This document shows positions 42,755 through 53,627 of a stretch of DNA of 64,000 nucleotides, in pieces (within the stretch, counting starts at the first letter, position 1; each line of letters starts with the position of its first letter). The stretch is from assembly GCF_047675955.1 (NCBI RefSeq), contig NC_132912.1, forward strand, positions 21,364,500 through 21,428,499. Direction: 5' to 3'. A model generated the notes under the pieces. The model was given only the letters and a program-made list of their open reading frames with translations. It did no database searches and was not told the origin of the DNA. This stretch comes from Chlorocebus sabaeus. Taxonomy: Eukaryota > Chordata > Mammalia > Primates > Cercopithecidae. Both the position numbers and the translations under genes were made by a program.

Positions 42755-42952
42755 ATAGAGGATCAGCTAAGCTGCTCTAACAAAAAGCCCATGTGTACTG
42801 TGGTTTAAATAAGATAGAGGTTTATTTCTCATACAGCCCAGAAGTGTGAGAGGTGGATTTGCTTTCCTCAACATGTGGCTTCCAAACAGGCTCCAATTAT
42901 TCCCACTGCCCAGCCAGCAGAAAGGGCAAGAGAGAACTAGAAGCAGGAATTA
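42755..42952 (-). repeat. Ancient interspersed repeat, unnamed family (copy D, first part)
   Basis: GCTAAGCTGCTCTAACAAAA, GATAGAGGTTTATTTCTCAT and CAACATGTGGCTTCCAAAC align with copies A and B. Confidence 0.5.
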
Positions 42953-43238
42953 GGCCAGGAGCAGCGGGTCACACCTGTAATCCCCACATTTTGGGAGGCT
43001 AAGGCAGGAGGATCACTTCAGGCCAGGAGTTTGAGACCAGCCTGGGAAACATAGCGAGATCCCCATCACTACAGAAAAATTAGCCAGGTAGGGTAGCACA
43101 CACCTGTAGTCCCAACTACTTGGTAGGCTGAGGCAGAAGGATCACTTGAGCCCAGCAGATCGAGGCTGCAGAGAGCTATGATCATACCGTTGCACTCCAC
43201 CTTGAGTGACACAGCAGGATCCTGTCTCCAAAAAACGA
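42953..43238 (+). mobile_element. Alu: AluJ SINE
   Basis: GGCCAGGAGCAGCGGGTCAC to CCTGTCTCCAAAAAACG. It splits copy D. Confidence 0.93.
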
Positions 43239-43239
43239 T

Positions 43240-43360
43240 GGTGGAGAGAATTGACAAAGATGACCCAGAAATTGCACAAATTACCTCTGCCCACACTCCA
43301 CTGGTCCAAATGTGGTCACATGTCCAGAGTTAGCTGGGCAGGGTAGTCTGTAGCTGAGGA
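43240..43360 (-). repeat. Ancient interspersed repeat, unnamed family (copy D, second part)
   Basis: CTGCCCACACTCCACTGGTC and GGTCACATGTCCAGAG continue copy D in the order seen in copy A. Confidence 0.5.
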
Positions 43361-43561
43361 ACTATATGGTCAGCAAAAAATCCAGGATGTGATTTTACTA
43401 AAAGGAAAAAGATGAAAATAGATAACTGGGGAGACTCAGCAGTCTCAATGGACTAATAAGTAGAAGAACTAAAACTGAAACCCCAAAACCTTGGCCCATT
43501 TGAATCCAGAGCTCTCTTTCTCAATCACATCAAAGTGCTCTAAACACTTGAAAAATTTTTT

Positions 43562-43865
43562 GCCAGGTGCAGTAGCTCATGCCTGTAATTCCGGCATTTT
43601 GGGAGGCTGAGGCTAGAGGATTGCTTGAGCCCAGGAGTTCAAAATCAGCCCTGGCAACATAGCCAGACTCTGTCAGTATAAAATATTCTAAAATTAGCCA
43701 GGCATGGTGGTCCATGCCTGTAGTTCTAGCTACTTGAGAGGCTGAGGTAGGAGGATTGCTTGAACCCCAGAGGTTCAGGCTGCAGTGAACCGTGATTGCA
43801 CCACTGCACCCCAACCTGGAAAACAGAGCAACACCCTACCTCAAATAAAAAAATAAAGAAATAAA
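43562..43865 (+). mobile_element. Alu: AluJ SINE
   Basis: GCCAGGTGCAGTAGCTCATG to an AAAT/GAAA tail. Confidence 0.93.
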
Positions 43866-44249
43866 TTAAAAAGAAACAGAAAGAAAAGAAAGAAAAACTT
43901 TCTTTCCTTGGTTTCTGTGATTTTTTTCCTCTGACTTTTTCTACTGAGGCTTCAGGTTCTCTTCAGGCCTGACAGAGGGGATCCCACTCCCTCATCCCAA
44001 TTCCAACTCACCCTACCCCACTCCCCATGTCTATTACTGGCTCCCCAGGTACTAAATGATCCTTGTGGTTTTCCTACATCCTGCCCACAGCTTTGTAAAT
44101 AGTCCCTTTAATTAGAACTCTGCAAAATACCCAGTTTGGATGTGCCATGTGTTTCCTGCCAGGACCTTGACTGAGTCTCCTCATTCGTGGTTGACTCTAC
44201 AGGGCAGTGGTCAAAGAAGGCTTTCAGACTCATGAGAGTGAAATATTTA
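43866..44249. other. No feature seen
   Basis: A GAAA patch at 43868-43900 extends the Alu tail; the remainder is ordinary, slightly pyrimidine-rich. Confidence 0.4.
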
Positions 44250-44646
44250 TGCTATGGTTTGGATGATGATGTCTCCTCCAAAATTTATGCTGAAACTTAA
44301 TTCCCAGTGCATCTAAGAGGTGTGGTCTCTGCAACGTGATTAAGTATTGAGGGCTCTCCCTCATAAATGGTATTAGCATCCTTAGAAAAGGGGTTGAGGC
44401 TAAAGGGAGCAACCTCTTGCCCTTCAGTCCTTTCTGCCGTGTAAGGACAGTGTTCGTCCCCTCTGGAGGATGCAGAAACAAGGCACCATCTTGGAAGCAA
44501 AGAGCAGACCTCACCACACTCTAGTCCTGCTGGTGCCTTGATCTTGGACTTCCCAGCCTCCAGAACTGTGAGACACAAACTTCTGTTGTTTGTAAGTTAC
44601 CCAGTCTGTGCTGTATTTTGTTACAGCAGCACAAATGGACTACACA
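44250..44646 (+). mobile_element. MST-type (MaLR) solo LTR
   Basis: TGCTATGGTTTGGATGATGA to ACAGCAGCACAAATGGAC-TACACA, including TCTTGGACTTCCCAGCCTCC and a degraded polyadenylation region. Flanks ATTTA (44245) and ATCTA (44647) fit a 5-bp duplication with one change. Confidence 0.9.
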
Positions 44647-44689
44647 ATCTATAAAACATAGAAATATCTTTTGCTGCTATTGACCTGTC

Positions 44690-44805
44690 TTCCCCAATAA
44701 AAAATAAGGTCCAAAAAGACCTTTTACTATTTATACTTAGAACGCAGCACAATACCTAGCACAGAGCAGGCTCACTAAATATTAGGTATGAATGAACACT
44801 GAGTC
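44690..44805 (+). mobile_element. L2 3' end-like fragment
   Basis: AATACCTAGCACAGAGCAGG then CTCACTAAATATTAGGTATG-AATGAA is the L2 3' terminus pattern. Confidence 0.7.
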
Positions 44806-45689
44806 CTCCATATAGTAGTTTTTCAACAAATGTGCATCTGATGAGTAAGTGAGAGGCCCAAATTTTATTTGTACGTCTCTAAACAATTCCTTATGAAGCC
44901 ATAAAAGACTTCTGTTTTGAGAAGACTCTGCAATATGGACCATATTTAGCTATGGTGTTCCTATAATCTCAAATTCTCCTGCACCTTTATGATTTTAATA
45001 CTTCCTGTCATTGCAACATGTTCACCAGATTTTTCAGTTCCCCCTGTGATACTTTGAAGTAGAGTATGATTGAAGAACTGCAGTCTGAACTTGGACAAAG
45101 TGTGTAATAAATAGATTGCAGATAATTTCCTTTAAATGTGATCTTAGATGCTAGGAAGACATTAAGCACATCACAGCAAGAACTTTACCAAGGACATGAG
45201 ATCCGACTTTCCAATCCAATGCAAATACTACCATATTTCATTGAATCTAAGATGCCACTGATTTTTAGATACTCCATTATATACCACTAAAAAAACAAAA
45301 ATGATGTCAGTTAAACTCTGACACAATGCCTTCTTACTACTTAGAATCATTCTATACTTATGAAAAGAGGAATTTTAGACTTATTTAATCAAAGATTTTC
45401 ATTACCTCTCACTCTGGATTTTTTCCATGCATTTCTACAAATACAATAGCTTTTTGTTTCAATGCCAAATCATGCCGTGATATTGTGAAGATACTGTAAA
45501 TGGCAATTAAATGCATATAACGCAATTCAAGTGACAACAATATAAATAGCTATGACCAGATTCCTGTAACCATATCACAAGTATGACCCGGCCAACAGAA
45601 TTGTAAGATGCCATCAACTGTAATTATGAATCTTGATTTCAGAGAAGTTCAAATGGCGGAAGGGGTGGGAGGGAGTAAGTCTTGGAATC
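44806..45689. other. Unassigned 0.9-kb block
   Basis: No Alu or clear repeat. ATATTTCATTGAATCTAAGA at 45235 recurs at 23266. Confidence 0.4.
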
Positions 45690-45748
45690 AATGAAGTATG
45701 GGACTTAGCTCAGAATGAAAGTTCAGGGACTAAGTCCCATACTTCATT
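45690..45748. repeat. Perfect 19-bp inverted repeat, 21-bp loop
   Basis: AATGAAGTATGGGACTTAG at 45690-45708 is exactly complementary to CTAAGTCCCATACTTCATT at 45730-45748. It lies immediately left of an Alu and is not part of any recognised element. Confidence 0.95.
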
Positions 45749-45755
45749 ACATCTT

Positions 45756-45929
45756 TGTTTGTTTGTTTGAGACAGAGTCTTACTCTGTTTCCCAGGCTGG
45801 AGTGCAGTGGCATGATCTCGGGTCACTGCAACATCTGCCACCCCGGTTCAAGTGATTCTCATGCCTCAGCCTCCTAAATAGCTGGGATTACAGGCACCTG
45901 CCACCACATGTGGCTAATTTTTTTTTTTT
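45756..45929 (-). mobile_element. Alu: Alu half, older
   Basis: GTTT-rich tail and one monomer to ACCACATGTGGCTAATTTTT, where the next Alu begins. Confidence 0.92.
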
Positions 45930-46227
45930 CCTTTTTTTTTTTTGAGATGAAGTCTTGCACTGTCACCCAGGCTGGAGTGCAATGGTGCAATCTCTGCTCA
46001 CTACAACCTCCACCTCCCAGGTTCAAGCGATTCTCCTGCCTCAGCCTCCCAAGTAGCTGGGATTACAGGTGCCCACCACCATGCCCGGCTAATTTTTTGT
46101 ATCTTTTTTAGTACAGACAGGGTTTCACTATGTTGGCCACTATGATCTCAGACTCCTGAACTCATGACCTGCCCGCCTCGGCCTTCCAAAGTGCTGGGAT
46201 TACAGGCGTGAGCCACCGCACCCGGCC
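45930..46227 (-). mobile_element. Alu: AluS/Y SINE
   Basis: T-tract with a C, full body ending CACCGCACCCGGCC. Confidence 0.94.
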
Positions 46228-46417
46228 ATGCATCCTTTGTAACACGCGTGTTAGGAAGTGATGAGATTCAGAAGATGAGGAAGAATGGGTAGGGGAGGCA
46301 ACAATTAGAGAATGCAAATTCTCACTAGTTTCAAATTCATTTTTTGCAGGTTACAAATTTTTATCAATGTTTTTCAAATGACAAATACTTTTTTGAAAAT
46401 CACTCACTGAATAGTTT

Positions 46418-46682
46418 ACTTTTTTTTTTTTTTTTTTGGATCACCCAGGCTGGAGTGCAGTGGCATGATCTCGGCTCACTGCAACCTCCATCTCCCTGGC
46501 TCAAGCAATTCTCCTGCCTCAGCCTCCTGAGTAGCTGGGATTACAGGTTCCCACTACCACGCCCAGCTTATTTTTGTATTTTTAGTAGAGATGGGGTTTC
46601 ACCACATTGGCCAGCTGATCTCCAACTCCTGACCTCAAGTGATCCACCCACCCTGGCCTCCCAAAGTACCGGGATTACAGGT
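46418..46682 (-). mobile_element. Alu: AluS SINE lacking both ends
   Basis: T-tract joins GGATCACCCAGGCTGG directly, so the GAGACAGAGTCTCGCTCTG segment is gone; stops at GGGATTACAGGTG. Confidence 0.92.
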
Positions 46683-47315
46683 GACACATTAAATATTTGC
46701 TGGCTAATGGTTGCTTAAGGTAAGGTTGAGAACTAAAGAACAATCCAATGATTTGATTATTGAAGACAATAATCTAGATTACAGTGAATTCCCCAAGTTA
46801 CCCAGTAGGAAATGCTTGTTATACTCAAATTCAGTGCTGGGTGTTTCCAAAATCATTCCCCAGAAAAGAGGGAAAATCTTATATTTCAGTCCTCACAAAG
46901 TCTTTCGTATTGTACAGTATGCTCTCCGTTATTTTATTTTGAACTACAAAATATTGTTTGAGGAAGACATATTAGCCCAACTTAATACTAGCTTGGATGC
47001 TTATAATCTAATGAAATTGACTATTTAAAGGGCATATTATTATTCATTAACCATATCTGGAGGTATGAAAATTGTAAGTGCAGGATGTCATTTTAATCAA
47101 GCCTTTCCAGAATCACCAAAAGTAATTAGGCTGTGAAGAGCACAGATGAATCAGGAAGCCAATAAGGAGAAATAAAAAATCCATTGGCCTTAACCTTACA
47201 TGAATGGCTACTTGTGACTTGGGGTAGAATTTCCAGTGACCACATCATTCACAGATTCAAAAAGTACTGTATCTCAAATAATTTAAACACAAATACAAAG
47301 CGTTCAGAAAAACTG
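46683..47315. other. Unassigned block with an unexplained frame
   Basis: A frame of 105 codons (46711-47028, plus) opens at TTG and has no internal ATG before its last few codons. It is not a known repeat. I see no promoter, splice site or domain to support a gene. Confidence 0.35.
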
Positions 47316-47643
47316 TGAGTCTGGTGATGGAGTTCAGGACATGCTGCCCCAATATATGGCACGTTGGCATTGGAGAAAACAGCAGAAGCAAGAAGGCTCC
47401 TCTCAACTTCCTCTTGCCCTTCTCCCCTAGAACATGTCATTTCAGAGGAATCTTTCCTATTGCTGCAGGAAAAGAACATCCTTATCCTGGGAGACAAAGG
47501 AAGGCCAAGAAGAATCTGAACAAACAGGCTTGCTAAGTTCCTGCCAATTTACTATCATTAGATCACAGCCCTTCTGTCTAACCGTATACTTCCCTATGAC
47601 CGTCCACTCTTCATTGAACCTACACATAAAAATAGCTTCCTCT
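47316..47643 (+). mobile_element. Retroviral-type LTR, first part
   Basis: GACATGCTGCCCCAATATAT, AGAAGAATCTGAACAAACAG and CACTCTTCATTGAACCTACA. AAGGCCAAGAAGAATCTGAA (47490 region) recurs near 50450, so the two LTRs share a module. Confidence 0.65.
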
Positions 47644-47940
47644 GGGCTGGGTGCGGTGGCTCATGCCTGTAATCCCAGCACTTCGGGAGGCCAAGGTGGG
47701 TGGATCATGAGATCAGGAGTTTGGGACCAGCCTGGCCAACATAGTGAAACCCTGTCTCTACTAAAAATACAAAAATTAGCTTGGCATGGTGGCACACACC
47801 TGTAATCCCAGCTACTCGGGAGGCTGAGGCAGGAGAATCGCTTGAACCCAGGAGGGGGAGGCTGTGGTAGGCCGAGATCACACCACTGCACTCCAACCTG
47901 GGTGACAGAGCGAGACTCCATCTCAAAAAAAAAAAAAAAA
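47644..47940 (+). mobile_element. Alu: AluSx SINE inside an LTR
   Basis: GGCTGGGTGCGGTGGCTCAT to an A-tail. Target duplication AAAATAGCTTCCTCTG (47628) and AAAATAGTTTCCTCTG (47938). Confidence 0.95.
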
Positions 47941-48108
47941 TAGTTTCCTCTGTTTCTTTGGCACTTCATTTATGAAGGCTCCTGTGTCAAGTAAAACTCC
48001 TATTAATAAATTTGTATGCTTTTCTCTTGTTAATCTGTCTTTCATTATAGGGATTTCAGCAATGAACCTTGCATGCAAGAAGAAAAGATATTATTTTTGT
48101 CTCCCCTA
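47941..48108 (+). mobile_element. Retroviral-type LTR, second part
   Basis: TTTCTTTGGCACTTCATTTA, TGTATGCTTTTCTCTTGTTA and ATCTGTCTTTCATTATAGGG are an LTR R/U5-like end. A degraded AATAAA (AATAAATTTG) lies at 48005. Confidence 0.7.
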
Positions 48109-48177
48109 CCATGGTAATGATGAAAGAAACAGATGCCAAAGATGTATGTATGAGTATGAATTAAAATTTTTCCATCC

Positions 48178-48452
48178 CATTTTTTTTTTCTTTTTGAGAT
48201 GAAGTCTTACTCTATCACCTAGGCTGGAATGCAGTGGCATGATCTCCACTCACTGCAAGCTCCACTCCCCGGGTTCAAGCAATTCTCCTGCCTCAGCCTT
48301 CCGAGTACCTGGGACTACAAGCATGCAACACCACACCTGGCTAAATTTCTTTGTATTTTTAGTAGACACAGGGTTTCACCATTTTGGTCAGGCTGATCTC
48401 TAACTCCTGACCTTAGGTGATCTGCTCGCCTTGGTCTACCAAAGCGCTGTCA
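48178..48452 (-). mobile_element. Alu: AluS SINE, 5' truncated
   Basis: T-tract, body breaking off at CTACCAAAGCGCTG. Confidence 0.93.
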
Positions 48453-48506
48453 TCCCATACTTTTAAAGTAACGCTTTTTACATTTGACATCAAAAATTAC
48501 AATTTA

Positions 48507-48640
48507 GGCCAGGTGCAGGCTCGTAACTGTAATCCCAGCATTTTGGGTGGCTGAGGCAGGCAGATTGCTTAAGTTCAGGAGTTCAAAACCAGCCTGAGCA
48601 ACTTAGCAAGACCTTTTCTCTAAAAAGAAAAGAAAAGCAT
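48507..48640 (+). mobile_element. FLAM: Free left Alu monomer (FLAM)
   Basis: GGCCAGGTGCAGGCTCGTAA to TTCTCTAAAAAGAAAAG, a single monomer. Confidence 0.88.
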
Positions 48641-48687
48641 TTTTTTATTTACAATGTACATGTGTAATTAAATAATAATTAAATATT

Positions 48688-48990
48688 GGCCAGGCGCGAT
48701 GGCTCACACCTGTAATCCCAGCCCTTTGGGAGGCCAAGGTGGGTGGATTGCCTGAGGTCAGGAGTTCGAGAGCAGCCTGGCCAACATGAAACCCTGTCTC
48801 TACTAAAAATATAAAAATTAGCTGACCATGGTGGCACGCACCTGTAATCCCAGCTACTCAGGAGGCTGAGGCAGGAGAATCACTTGAACCCAAGAGGCGA
48901 AGGTTGCAGTGAGCCTAGATTACACCATAACACTCCAGCCTGGGCAACAGAGTGAGACTTCGTCTCAAAAAAAAAAAAAAAAAAAAAAAA
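48688..48990 (+). mobile_element. Alu: AluS SINE
   Basis: GGCCAGGCGCGATGGCTCAC to a long A-tail. AATTAAATATT flanks it at 48677 and 48990. Confidence 0.95.
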
Positions 48991-49559
48991 ATTAAATATT
49001 AAGAGTAGATCTTACACTATTTTCCTCTGCACCTCTAAAATTGTATGTTTAAGTTGGCAAAAACAGACAGTCTCATTAGGGAAAATGTAAGTAGCATTAT
49101 ATTCAGTGTTGCCTTATATTGCAATGCACATGATTTTTGTCCTGAATTAGCTGGATAATTCTCCCCAATTTTTTATTTCATGTGGTCTTTTTAAATGCCC
49201 CTTCCTCTTCAAAAACTATAATAAGATTATAAAAATAATGGGCATAAAATGATGAAACAGAAGAACTCTTAAGTGACTGCAGTTAAAGCTAAATCAATTT
49301 ATAACAGTATCCAGGAATTTGCCTAATGGAAAATTTCTTCAAGTCCAACTCAGACTGGAAGTTTCTCTTTCTGCCAAAATAAGCAAGTATATAGTGTTCT
49401 CCTCTGTGCCCCGCTGTGAAAGAGACACTCTCTCAACAACCATTGATCAAATGCTCTTTTTGGGACTCAGAAAAGGATACCCACAAAGTGTAGTGTTTTG
49501 GCATGCTGAGTACTTTGAACCAAAAGTTTGGAAAGCCTCAGAAGCAGCCTCAGAACCAA
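48991..49559. other. No feature seen
   Basis: AT-rich; a frame at 49319-49567 has no recognised feature. Confidence 0.4.
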
Positions 49560-50419
49560 GGCTGTAACCATTATAGGTTTGTCGCCCAATACACAAAGCA
49601 AATCAATACACCAAGACACCAGATTGCAGCAGAGAAAGAGATTTAATAGTAGGTTCACAGAACTAGGAGACAAGAGGAAACCTCAAATCTGTCCTCCAGA
49701 GGAGTTTGGAGCTGGAGTTTTCAAGGGTTTTGCAGCGGGCTGAAGCGTGGAGATCACTGACTGGTGGAAGAGTGCAGGGTGATGAAGAAGTGGGAGATGA
49801 AGAAGTTGTATCGTCACACTCATCTCCTTCCCTTGTGGGGAGTCTCCAAACTGGTTGCTGGAATTCGGGTTCTAAAAACATCTTAAGTGATCCTAAAACA
49901 AAAGGCTTATGATTCTAATGTCAGAGATCTGGTCTGTAGGAACTAGGAACAATGAAGATACAAATCAATGCTTAGTCTTATGACCCTAATGTCAGAGATC
50001 CTGTCTATAGGGACAACAGGGATGCAAACAGTCAGTAACTAGTGCTATGTGATTTTTAGCAACAAGGAAGTGAACCAGAGCACAGCCTGGTGAATGCTTA
50101 ATTATGACTGTGTTTCTGTCCATAATCCAGTACGCAACACTTGTCAACCCTGTTGGGGTGGTTTGAAGGTCTTTCTGACCTTCTGCCATCTTCCTGTCTC
50201 CCAACCTTCTTTCTCCTTCAAAGCAAATCATAGAAACTAGAATTCTTCTTTCCCAAGGCAAGTCATAGATCTCATTTTCCCCAAAGTGAGACATAAAACC
50301 TAGAAATATTACTCTAACTCTATCCTGCTTTTCATGTAGGAGCTGGCCATAAAGAACTTTTTTGACCTATCTTGTATGATTGTGTGTAATAAGACGTGCA
50401 TTCCAGAGGAGTCCTGCCC
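49560..50419. mobile_element. Probable ERV-derived sequence
   Basis: ACACCAGATTGCAGCAGAGA and TTCTAATGTCAGAGATCTGG, the latter repeated as CCTAATGTCAGAGATCCTG at 49985, suggest an LTR or retroviral internal segment running into the LTR to its right. Family not named. Confidence 0.4.
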
Positions 50420-50731
50420 TGTACCTGGGAGGAAGGAATACTACAGACAGGCCAAGAAGAATCTGAACACACAGGCCTTGCAGGTTTCCCCCGTAAACCG
50501 AAAATAAAATTCTAAACCTCCTCCAACTACCTGAATGGACCCATTCTCTTGGCCAAGGGCATTCCAAAATTAACCTGAAAAACTGGTTCAGGCCATGATG
50601 GGAAAGGGGAGCAACATGCCTCATTATACCCTCCTCCCTTTTGAAATTCAGGCCAAGCTGACTAGCATTAACACCAACACAGACTCTGAGACTGACAGAA
50701 CAAACACTTTAAGTCTAATAAGAAACATTTA
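50420..50731 (+). mobile_element. ERV1-type LTR, first part
   Basis: GGGCATTCCAAAATTAACCT, ACTGGTTCAGGCCATGATGG and TTGAAATTCAGGCCAAGCTG follow an ERV1 LTR (MER52-like). The true left edge may be near 50549. Confidence 0.7.
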
Positions 50732-51036
50732 CAGGTCAGACACAGTGGCTCAGGCCTGTAATCCCAGCACTTCAGGAGGCTGAGGCAGACAGATCACCTG
50801 AGGTCAGAAGTTCGAGACCAGCCTGGCCAACATGGCGAAACCACGTCTCTACCAAAAATAACAAAAATTAGCCAATGGTGGTGATGCACACCTGTAGTCC
50901 CAACTACTTGGGAGACTGAGGCAGGACAATCACTTGAACCAGGGAGGCAGAGGTTGCAGTAAGCTGAGATCGTGCCACTGTGCTCCAGCCTGGGGTGATG
51001 GGGCAAGACTCCGTCTCAAAAAAAAAAAAAAAAAAG
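50732..51036 (+). mobile_element. Alu: AluS SINE inside an LTR
   Basis: GGTCAGACACAGTGGCTCAG to an A-tail at 51019-51036. Confidence 0.94.
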
Positions 51037-51577
51037 CCCCAAATTGTTTCTTTTCTAACAAAAAGCAGCCTAAAACACCAAGGTGCAAGCAAAAATAAGC
51101 AAGCTGGAAGCTTGCATAGGTAAATGCCGGCAGCTGTGCCCATAGAAAAGGGATACCTGAAAGTCAGGTATACTCAACGTGGAGGTTTCCTCTTCCCTTT
51201 CTTTTTTTGCCACGGGTGCAGGTGTCATGGCACACTGGCCAGGTAAAGACCCCATCTGCACAATATAAAATTACGGTGGGATGGCCAGCCACCTCGCGCC
51301 TATGTAAATGAAACATCCGGCCCAGCCAATCCACTGCGTTCTACGTAAATCAGACACCGCCTCCTCAAGCCCCTCTATAAAACCAACTGCATCTCATCCC
51401 AAACCCAGAAACCCTCTCAGGCCCCCCTCCTCTGCACGAGGAAACTCTCTCTTCTTTCTTTCACCTATTACACTTCTGCTCCTAAACCCACTCCTTGTGT
51501 GGGTCTGCATCTTTGATTTCCTTAGCGCGAGACGACAAACCTCAGGTAGTTCCCCAGACTAACGAGGCCACTTCATC
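51037..51577 (+). mobile_element. ERV1-type LTR, second part (U3-R-U5)
   Basis: CCACGGGTGCAGGTGTCATG, CACTGGCCAGGTAAAGACC, a TATA box, then CCTCTGCACGAGGAAACTCT and CTCCTTGTGTGGGTCTGCAT, ending near CCACTTCATC. Relatively CpG-rich and less decayed than its neighbours. Confidence 0.8.
51376..51382 (+). promoter_or_regulatory. LTR TATA box
   Basis: TATAAAA sits in the LTR where U3 meets R, upstream of a pyrimidine-rich start region. A CCAAT box (GCCAATCCACTG) lies about 50 bases upstream. Activity is not shown by sequence alone. Confidence 0.55.
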
Positions 51578-51599
51578 TGCAGTATGAGCTGTTCAATTC

Positions 51600-52804
51600 G
51601 TAGTAGAAAAAGAAAGGGTCCTGATAGGATGAAGCCACCATTCCAGTACGAACTGGTGCAGGGTAAGAGCAGCCTGGGACATTCTGAAAAGGTCAGCGGA
51701 CAAAACACAGGACCTGACTAACAAAAGAGGAGAATACACACACAGCGAAGACCCTTCCCTCAGGCACACACAGCTAAAGGTTTCGCCAAGTCCCCAGCAG
51801 AGACGGATTATAAATTAATAGCAGAACCACCCTGGAAGGTATTTGTAGCTGTTATACAGAAAATGGTGCTTGCATTGAGTGCACAGTAAATTGGATCTAG
51901 GTCTCCTTGCACGTGTGGGTTTTGGCATTCTTAATTAATGCCTTTATTATCTCTGTAAAGTTGCAAGCTAATGAATCCCTCCAGGTACCGTTACCGCCGT
52001 ATTCAGAGAAAAACCTTAACTGACAATGAGAGTCCAGATTCTGGTGCCCCGAGGGAATGGACCAGGTAAGGAATATCCCCTGCCCTATAGCGTGCTCCCT
52101 TAATAAGCTACACGAGTGTGTTGCGTGTTACAATTACTTAGAAATACTTTTCAACGAGTACTCTAGAAGAAAAAGGAGATGGATTAAATCAAAGGTTTTT
52201 CCAGGCAGCCAACTGTTAAGGAGGAATCTGTCATTTTTCTAGATCAGAAAAAAAAAGAATGTAGTACATGGACAATTATTTTGGTCGTCTCTTTGTTCTT
52301 CTCTCTGCTTCTGCATAATATTTCTCACACACCCCGGTGGCCTTTAGAGGACATACAAATTTCTCTGACATTACTCTTCTCTCCAGTTCCCTATTCTCAT
52401 GCAAATTCACCCTATAAGTCCTCTTCTTTCTCATCCCGTTCCTATTTTGAAACATAAAAAGCACGAAACCCCCAGAAGCCCCGTGCTTGCGCCCGAAGGG
52501 GGAGAGGCTAGATAACCTTTTGTATCTTTTCTGTCACTAATTCCTCATCTGAGCCCAACATGTCCCCACTAATGCCGCTGCCTGAAATGGTCTGCAGTTT
52601 GAGCTTTTTCCGCCATCCTATCCAATGCCCTCAGCAATTCACATTCGTAAAAAGTGAGATTAAATGTGTATAACTGTTGGCCTGTGCTCCCGAATTCCGT
52701 TGCTGGCTCTGCTAATGATTTCCTGTTAAGGGCAGATTTTTACCTCAGTAAAGGTAGCTATGCCTCCCTTGCTGTCAGGAACAGTTATTAAGCAACTAAG
52801 CCAG
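51600..52804. other. 1.2-kb Alu-free block downstream of the LTR
   Basis: No repeat recognised. It contains CAG|GTAAGG at 52063-52070, a near-consensus splice donor. Frames at 52057-52242 (plus) and 52276-52464 (minus) have no domain. Confidence 0.45.
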
Positions 52805-52805
52805 G

Positions 52806-53110
52806 GACCGGGCACAGTGGCTCACACCTGTAATCCCAGCACTTTGGGAGGCCCAGGTGGGTAAATTGCTTGAGCCCAGGAGTTCAAGACCAGCCTGGGC
52901 AACATGGTGAAACCCCGTCCCTACTAAAAATGCAAAAATTAGCCAGACATGGTGGGGGTGCCTGTAGACCCAGCTACTCAGGAGGCTGTGGTGGGAGGAT
53001 CACCTGAGCCTGGTAAGGTCGAGGCTACAGTGAGTCATGATAGTGCCACTGCACTCCAGCCTGGGTGACAAAGTGGGACCCTGTCTCAAAAAAATAAATA
53101 AACAAAAATA
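52806..53110 (+). mobile_element. Alu: AluS/J SINE
   Basis: GGACCGGGCACAGTGGCTCA to an AAAT-like tail. Confidence 0.94.
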
Positions 53111-53186
53111 AAAACTAAGCCAGGTTTCTCCAACACAAAATAAATTAGCTAATGAGTTTAGTACATGCAGGGCAAAATATAGCAAA

Positions 53187-53314
53187 AGAATCATTAATTC
53201 ACTGAGCAAATATTTATTAATCAGTTACTTTATACCCTGTAGGAAATACACACATATAGACAAGTCCCTAAATTCAAGAAACTTGGGATCTAGTAGAGGA
53301 GATAAAACAAAAAC
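53187..53314 (-). mobile_element. L2: L2 3' end
   Basis: AATTCACTGAGCAAATATTT, CAAGTCCCTAAATTCAAGAA and ATCTAGTAGAGGAGATAAAA are reverse L2. Confidence 0.8.
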
Positions 53315-53316
53315 TT

Positions 53317-53622
53317 TTTTTTTTTTTTTTTTTTTTTTTTGGAGACAGAGTCTCGCTCTGTTCCCCAAGCTAGAGTGCGGTGGTGCGATCTCAGCTCACT
53401 GCAACCTCCACCTCCCGGGTTCAAGCGATTCTCCCACCTCAGCCTCCTGAGTAGCTGGGATTACAGGTGCCCGTCACCGTACCCAGCTAATTTTTGTATT
53501 TTTAGTAGAGACATAGGTTTCACCATGTTGGCCAGGCTGGTCTCGAACTCCTGACCTCAAGTGATCCGCTCGCCTCAGCCTCCCAAGGTCCTGGGATTAC
53601 AGGTGTGAGCCACTGCACCCAG
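53317..53622 (-). mobile_element. Alu: AluS SINE
   Basis: T-tract 53317-53340; full body ending GCCACTGCACCCAGTC. Confidence 0.95.
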
Positions 53623-53627
53623 TCTAT

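Noticed and set aside
46711..47028. 105-codon frame outside any Alu
   Set aside because: It starts at TTG, lacks an early ATG, shows no domain and has no promoter or splice context. Kept only as a remark in the block annotation.
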